Assembly: GCA_002477825.1 (NCBI GenBank)
Contig: DLKT01000019.1
Coordinates: 13,713-25,915 of the forward strand
Source of the DNA: Caryophanales bacterium UBA7581
Lineage (GTDB): Bacteria > Bacillota_I > Bacilli_A > RFN20 > CAG-826
DNA: 12,203 nt
Reading direction: 5' to 3'
Shown: positions 8,400-12,203 of the stretch, piece after piece
Layout: the number at the start of each line of letters is the position of its first letter
How positions within the stretch are numbered: position 1 is the first letter of the stretch
Position numbers and translations under genes: made by a program
The notes under the pieces: generated by a model
The model's input: only the letters and a program-made list of their open reading frames with translations
The model's database searches: none
What the model was told of the DNA's origin: nothing

Positions 8400-9843
8400 T
8401 TTTAATCATCTCCAATATTTCTTTTTTTCTATGCTCTAATTTTTTGTATCCTTGCGAATCAAGTAAGCGCTCCACACATATTATTGGGTCAAGTGAACAT
8501 TTTGCAAAAGCAACCAATTCTTCTATCAACTTCTCTTCTTCTTGTTCATCTTCTGAGTTTAAAACTCTTAAAGAATCAGCATTATCTGCGATAATCAATC
8601 CTTTAGGAATAAATTCCTCAATCTTATCTAAATAAGCATCTAGCAACTTTTTTTGATCATTATCTAATATTGATATTAATTCTTTATATATTGGATTGTC
8701 TTCTTTATTAATTTCATATTTAACTACACCCCCATGTAATTCTATTCTCCTCCATAGGGGTCTTTCAGACTCTGCTTCTTTTTTTCCTGGATAGCGAATT
8801 TCTCTTTTGCTTCTAACAACAGAATCTTTGACAGATATTCTAAGTTGCTCCTTAATTCGATCTGGTATTTTAGCCGATGATTTTTTAACATCAAGCATCC
8901 ACATTGAATCAAGTTCAGAAGGAATATCTACACAAACCCTTGCTAATTTATTAAACTCGCTCCGAATATTCATATGAAGCCAGCTTCCCCAAATAATTAA
9001 ACGTTTATTTCTGTATATATAAAAACCTTGATCATCGTAAATACTATTCGGATTCCCTAGCATTTTCTTTTGTTCTTCTGTTAAAGAACTTGCATAAGGC
9101 AGAACAAAAGGAGTAACAATAATTTTACAATTATCAATAGAAATTTCTTGAATCCTTCCTATTTGAGTACTTGAATATTTTGATAAAAATGGATCTCTTT
9201 TTTCGATTTTATGGCCATTAAACTCTATATTAATCAAATCATAAAATCTATGGAAAACAAATTCAATGTGTTGCTTTGCTAATCCTATTGTACCAATAAA
9301 TGAGTCTTTAAAAGACTTAGAAGCTTCTTCTATCTTATCAAATCGCTCCCATATGACAACTGTTCCACTTTTAGCTCTAATTAATTTGTCAATTTCTGGA
9401 AGTGAGTTTATCTCTTCATCATTTAAAATATCAAGTTTCCATTCATTGGATTGTTCTATTTTTTCCAAATCATAACGCATTGCATTTATTCTATTGCAAT
9501 CTTTACTTGCAACAGTCAACCGCAAACATTGTGAAAAAGAAGCAGATTTTAATCCAAGACCAAATCTTCCTAATTCAATTTCATTCTCCTCTTTTTCAGA
9601 TCGATCTGAGCCTAAAGTCATTGCGTTTTCTAACGCTTTTCTTCCCATGCCACATCCATCATCAAAAATAACAACATATGGTTCTTTTCCATCTGGGTTA
9701 GAAAAAATTCTTATGTTTCTTGCATTGGCAGAAATGCTATTATCAATAATATCTGCTAATGCTGTTGAGAAATTATACCCAATACAGCGTAACCCAAAAA
9801 TAAGTGATCTTGCTGGCGGTATTTTAATTATTTCTTGTGCCAT
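8389..9843 (-). CDS. GHKL ATPase, MutL/MORC-like
   Basis: A 484-residue protein with a complete GHKL (gyrase, Hsp90, histidine kinase, MutL) ATP-binding fold: N-box A-D31-I-I-D34-N35, G1 box D61-D-G63-C-G65-M-G67, G2 box G92-R-F-G95-L-G97 followed by K-S-A-S, and the motif-IV-like S-G-T161-V-V-I-W. A second, S5-like domain follows (about 180-350), as in MutL and MORC proteins. A Glu-rich acidic patch lies near 430-440, and a helical end follows. ATP-driven dimer closure on DNA, coupled to the neighbouring Z1 motor, is expected from the family. No nuclease domain is fused. The ATG at 9843 is preceded by a GAGGGGG Shine-Dalgarno in the 17-bp gap after the upstream gene, and the 3' end overlaps the Z1 start by 11 bp. 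This is the MutL component of the MutL-Z1-AIPR set. It is not the mismatch-repair MutL, given its context and lack of the MutL C-terminal domain. Confidence 0.93.
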   Translation of the reverse strand: MAQEIIKIPPARSLIFGLRCIGYNFSTALADIIDNSISANARNIRIFSNPDGKEPYVVIFDDGCGMGRKALENAMTLGSDRSEKEENEIELGRFGLGLKSASFSQCLRLTVASKDCNRINAMRYDLEKIEQSNEWKLDILNDEEINSLPEIDKLIRAKSGTVVIWERFDKIEEASKSFKDSFIGTIGLAKQHIEFVFHRFYDLINIEFNGHKIEKRDPFLSKYSSTQIGRIQEISIDNCKIIVTPFVLPYASSLTEEQKKMLGNPNSIYDDQGFYIYRNKRLIIWGSWLHMNIRSEFNKLARVCVDIPSELDSMWMLDVKKSSAKIPDRIKEQLRISVKDSVVRSKREIRYPGKKEAESERPLWRRIELHGGVVKYEINKEDNPIYKELISILDNDQKKLLDAYLDKIEEFIPKGLIIADNADSLRVLNSEDEQEEEKLIEELVAFAKCSLDPIICVERLLDSQGYKKLEHRKKEILEMIKNGR

Positions 9844-9860
9844 AGTATCCCCCTCTTTTT

Positions 9861-10874
9861 TTATTTAATAAATCGTACAGAACTAACAATTACGGACATT
9901 TCTTTAATATCTTCTTTTTTAAATTCTTTAATACTATTTTCTCCTCCAATATCTGTAACCAAAAAAACTGAAACATTATTAAATGAATTTATAAATTGAG
10001 TTTGCCAACTTGTTAAATTAAAATAAACTGACTTAGTATAGGTTGAAAAGATAATTGCATAATGAACTTCTTTTCCAATAAGGAATTGAAAATCAAATAG
10101 TGAATAAGGATAATCTTTTGAAATATCTCTTATTTCTTTAGCTTCCTTTCGCCCTAAATAGTATTTTACAATATCTTTTGAAATCTTTATACCATACTCA
10201 ATGTACTCAATAAAATTATCTGTAGAAACAATTTCACCATATTTTTTTCTAAGCGCAATTATTTCTGTATCATAGAAATCAAAATAATTTTTAACAGCGG
10301 TATTATATTTATTTCCTACACCTTTGTTATTAATAAATATTTTAGAATAAGGTATATTATAATATCCTACTACCAACGCCTTAAAATTCAATGTTTTTCT
10401 ATCAAAATCGTACTCAAAAGCCTCAATAATAAATGCATATCCATGAAGTATTTCTGAAATTGCATTTATAACCGCCCTATTATCTATATTCAATGGCTCA
10501 TATTTAACTGATAATGGATAGTGTAATTTAATCCTTCCAAATTGAATTCTATCTTTATCTATTTCTTCTTTTGTATAAATACAAAACTTTGCTTCAGTTT
10601 CTATTTTTTGGCCATTAACCATTAAATTATCAAAAACAAAAACATTATTAATTTTTACAACACTCTTTGAGTTCTTTGTTAACTCTTTAATCAACGCATC
10701 ATGTAATTCAAAATCAATTTGTTCAGGAATTTTATAAACTTCTTTTAAGAAAGGGTTTTCCGTTTTACCTTGCTTGATTGACGTTGCAACTGTACAAGTA
10801 TGTCCTGATTTATTATCATTTAGAATATTATAATATAAAGATTTTGTATCAATGGGTAAAACAATCGAGTGCAC
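9861..10874 (-). CDS. Unrecognised defence-operon protein, 337 residues, GTG start
   Basis: I do not recognise a family with confidence. No signal peptide or membrane segment is visible; it looks like a soluble mixed alpha/beta protein. Three regions can be told apart: an N-terminal part (1-70), a beta-rich middle (75-190) ending in I-P-Y-S-K-I-F-I-N-N-K-G-V-G (174-187), and a helical stretch (195-255) leading to a compact C-terminal end (258-311: D-F-Q-F-L then H-Y-A-I-I-F-S-T, then V-F-L-V-T-D-I-G). The strand-helix-strand order at that end recalls DUF3883/PD-(D/E)XK-type domains, but the ExK residues are absent, so any nuclease fold would be inactive. The start is GTG: it directly follows an in-frame TAA, has AAAGGTGAG 8 bases upstream, and the next ATG is at residue 85. 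Its place between methyltransferase and GHKL ATPase suggests an adaptor, specificity or methylation-sensing subunit (inference). Confidence 0.85.
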   Translation of the reverse strand: MHSIVLPIDTKSLYYNILNDNKSGHTCTVATSIKQGKTENPFLKEVYKIPEQIDFELHDALIKELTKNSKSVVKINNVFVFDNLMVNGQKIETEAKFCIYTKEEIDKDRIQFGRIKLHYPLSVKYEPLNIDNRAVINAISEILHGYAFIIEAFEYDFDRKTLNFKALVVGYYNIPYSKIFINNKGVGNKYNTAVKNYFDFYDTEIIALRKKYGEIVSTDNFIEYIEYGIKISKDIVKYYLGRKEAKEIRDISKDYPYSLFDFQFLIGKEVHYAIIFSTYTKSVYFNLTSWQTQFINSFNNVSVFLVTDIGGENSIKEFKKEDIKEMSVIVSSVRFIK

Positions 10875-10879
10875 TTAAA

Positions 10880-12049
10880 TCACTCACCTTTCCCATACTC
10901 ATCTTTAAATAACAAAATAAATATTTCCTTTAACACATCAACCACTATCGAATTTCCAATGAGCTTATTCATTTTTCTATAACTTAAATCAAGTCTCTTA
11001 GTTTTTTCATATTCTTCTTCCGAAAATCCCATAAATAAGAATGCTTCTCGAATAGTAAGCAATCTGTAAGTATCGCCTTTAGGCCCTCTATATTTAAACA
11101 TTGCTGCAGTATTACTTCTATCCATATTACAAGTTATTGTATTTATAGTAGTAGAATCAATGATATCATCTCGTTTATTAATCGCCCACATTTCTTCTCT
11201 TGATATTGTATTATTAAGTTGTGCTTGATTAGCCTCTTCTTTTAAAATTGGACTAGAGTAATCCAATCTTAAAAAAGGTTTAATTGACTTAGCTGGCTTA
11301 TGGTACGATATAAGAGCGGTATCATCGATACGAGTCTTAAGATGGCTAATAATAAATGCCCTTTTTCTATATTGTGGTACTCCAAAATCAACTGCGTTAA
11401 GGACCAAATGACTTCCATTTACATAACCAATTGACTCTAAGAAAGACAACCATTGATCCAAGTCCTTTTTATTTGATTGAGCATAAATTGCTTTAACATT
11501 TTCTAATAACAAATATTCGGGTAATTTATTAAGTTCTTTTAATTCACATAAAATTCTTTCTATTTCCCATAATAAACCTGATCTAGTTCCTGAACCTTTG
11601 CCCATTCCCAGTGTTTTGCCACCTGTAGATAAATCCTGGCATGGAAATGAATATACCAAAAGGTCAATATCAGGCAAATCTACGCCCCTAATCTCTGTAA
11701 TTGAGCCAAAATTCTTTGTTCGCTTATGAGCAAAATAAAGGTTTTCTATTTCATTTCTAGATAAATTTCTAATATTTTTTATAGGAGTTACAGAATCTCT
11801 GCTAAATGTGTATCTACTTAATTCTTTAACTTGTTCTTCATATGTAGGAAGCGTTATCGGGGATAAATTATGGTCACAATGAATTGCATCATAAGCCAAA
11901 AGCGCATTAATAAACCATTCGCTTATACCAACAATTTCAAAATTAATATTTGCTTTCTTCAAAGCACTATTCTGTGCACCTATACCGGCAAAAGCTTCAA
12001 AGACTCTTAAAGTTTTTTTCCTTTTGCTTTTGTTTTTTTTGTTTTCCAT
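10880..12049 (-). CDS. DNA (cytosine-5) methyltransferase
   Basis: A 389-residue enzyme that transfers a methyl group from S-adenosylmethionine to C5 of cytosine in DNA. The canonical motifs are in order: I, F17-E-A-F-A-G-I-G-A (SAM binding); IV, S134-F-P-C137-Q with the catalytic Cys; VI, L-E183-N184-V; VIII, Q226-Y-R-K-R230; IX, R329-L-L-T-I-R-E-A; X, G365-N-S-I-V. The target-recognition region between VIII and IX (about 240-325) is short, roughly 85 residues, which suits a single-specificity restriction-type enzyme; the recognition sequence cannot be read from the sequence. The N-terminus is Lys-rich (residues 4-12). The ATG at 12049 has AGGGGA 9 bases upstream. It is the first gene of the operon, so self DNA would be modified before nucleases accumulate. 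No vsr-like or controller (C-protein) gene is present in the window. Confidence 0.96.
   Translation of the reverse strand: MENKKNKSKRKKTLRVFEAFAGIGAQNSALKKANINFEIVGISEWFINALLAYDAIHCDHNLSPITLPTYEEQVKELSRYTFSRDSVTPIKNIRNLSRNEIENLYFAHKRTKNFGSITEIRGVDLPDIDLLVYSFPCQDLSTGGKTLGMGKGSGTRSGLLWEIERILCELKELNKLPEYLLLENVKAIYAQSNKKDLDQWLSFLESIGYVNGSHLVLNAVDFGVPQYRKRAFIISHLKTRIDDTALISYHKPAKSIKPFLRLDYSSPILKEEANQAQLNNTISREEMWAINKRDDIIDSTTINTITCNMDRSNTAAMFKYRGPKGDTYRLLTIREAFLFMGFSEEEYEKTKRLDLSYRKMNKLIGNSIVVDVLKEIFILLFKDEYGKGE
10883..10891 (-). promoter_or_regulatory. Ribosome binding site deciding a GTG start
   Basis: AAAGGTGAG on the minus strand lies 8 bases upstream of the GTG at 10874 and overlaps the last codons of the methyltransferase gene. 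It supports the non-ATG start of the 337-residue protein; the codon immediately before the GTG is an in-frame TAA, so no longer version is possible. Confidence 0.7.
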
Positions 12050-12107
12050 ACAACGATTCCCCTAAATTTTTTACTTAACAACCATTTGTTTAAAAACTAG
12101 CATATAA

Positions 12108-12136
12108 ATAATACACTATTTTTAATTCTTTTTAAA
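12108..12136 (-). promoter_or_regulatory. Candidate sigma-A-type promoter of the defence operon
   Basis: On the minus strand TTTAAA (12131-12136) and TATTAT (12108-12113) are separated by 17 bp and match the -35 and -10 consensus at 4/6 and 5/6 positions. Transcription would start near 12101 and leave a leader of about 50 bases before the ATG at 12049. The region is very AT-rich, so chance matches are likely. The other 150 bases upstream hold only weak inverted repeats (12077-12081 with 12086-12090; TAGCATA 12099-12105 with 12174-12180) and no visible gene. Confidence 0.4.
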
Positions 12137-12203
12137 GCAAATATTTATTTATAAACTATTTATCCGTTGTTTGTATGCTATTTCCCCAACTGACAAACTA
12201 AAT

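Noticed and set aside
8357..8635. 92-codon open frame on the plus strand across the GHKL/Z1 junction
   Set aside because: Antisense to two real genes; Ser/Phe/Leu-rich composition is the mirror of Lys/Glu-rich coding sequence.
8389..9843. Mismatch-repair MutL
   Set aside because: GHKL motifs are shared, but there is no MutL C-terminal endonuclease domain, no mutS nearby, and the neighbours are restriction-type genes.
9494..9868. 124-codon open frame on the plus strand opposite the GHKL gene
   Set aside because: It lies wholly antisense to a gene with all GHKL motifs, has no domain pattern, and AT-rich sequence easily yields such frames.
1681..12049. DISARM or BREX system
   Set aside because: No PglZ, PglX, BrxC or DrmA/B-type proteins are present; the GHKL-Z1-DUF4420-AIPR set fits a different system.

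Overview
The window is strongly AT-rich, with short intergenic gaps and purine-rich Shine-Dalgarno sequences of the AAGGAG type. TGA is used as a stop codon (AIPR, PD-(D/E)XK and methyltransferase genes), so the standard bacterial code applies. This suggests a low-GC Bacillota (Firmicutes) chromosome or integrated accessory island rather than a mollicute using TGA for tryptophan. The genus cannot be read from the sequence.

Layout. (1) 6-992, plus strand: an uncharacterised helical, Tyr-rich protein that may begin before the window edge. (2) 993-1267: a convergent intergenic region with a nested inverted-repeat element (1014-1185; four arms of a CTACTCGAAAAA-type sequence) and a clear intrinsic terminator (1213-1262) for the gene on its right. 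(3) 1268-1594, minus strand: a MazG/dCTPase-like nucleotide pyrophosphohydrolase. (4) 1681-12049, minus strand: seven tightly packed genes read from right to left. In transcription order they are a C5-cytosine DNA methyltransferase, an unrecognised 337-aa protein (GTG start), a GHKL (MutL/MORC-like) ATPase, a Z1 superfamily II helicase/ATPase, a DUF4420-type PD-(D/E)XK nuclease, an AIPR protein and an HNH endonuclease. Gaps are 5, 17, -11, 2, 1 and -4 bp, so this is one operon, with a plausible sigma-A-type promoter just upstream of the methyltransferase. (5) 12050-12203: the promoter-proximal leader, running off the window edge.

Interpretation. The MutL-like ATPase + Z1 + PD-(D/E)XK + AIPR core, led by a cytosine methyltransferase, matches two things in the literature as I recall it: the restriction-modification-like neighbourhoods predicted for prokaryotic MORC/MutL homologues (Iyer, Abhiman and Aravind) and the antiviral Mza system, named for MutL-Z1-AIPR (Gao et al. 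2020). The likely scheme is that the methyltransferase marks self DNA, the GHKL and Z1 ATPases remodel or translocate on unmarked invading DNA, and one or both nucleases cut it. That scheme is inference. The core is therefore not new. The less described parts are the 337-aa protein between methyltransferase and ATPase, and the HNH endonuclease translationally coupled to the end of the operon. The 337-aa protein has a C-terminal end that weakly resembles a nuclease fold without its catalytic residues. All seven genes look intact, so the system is probably functional.
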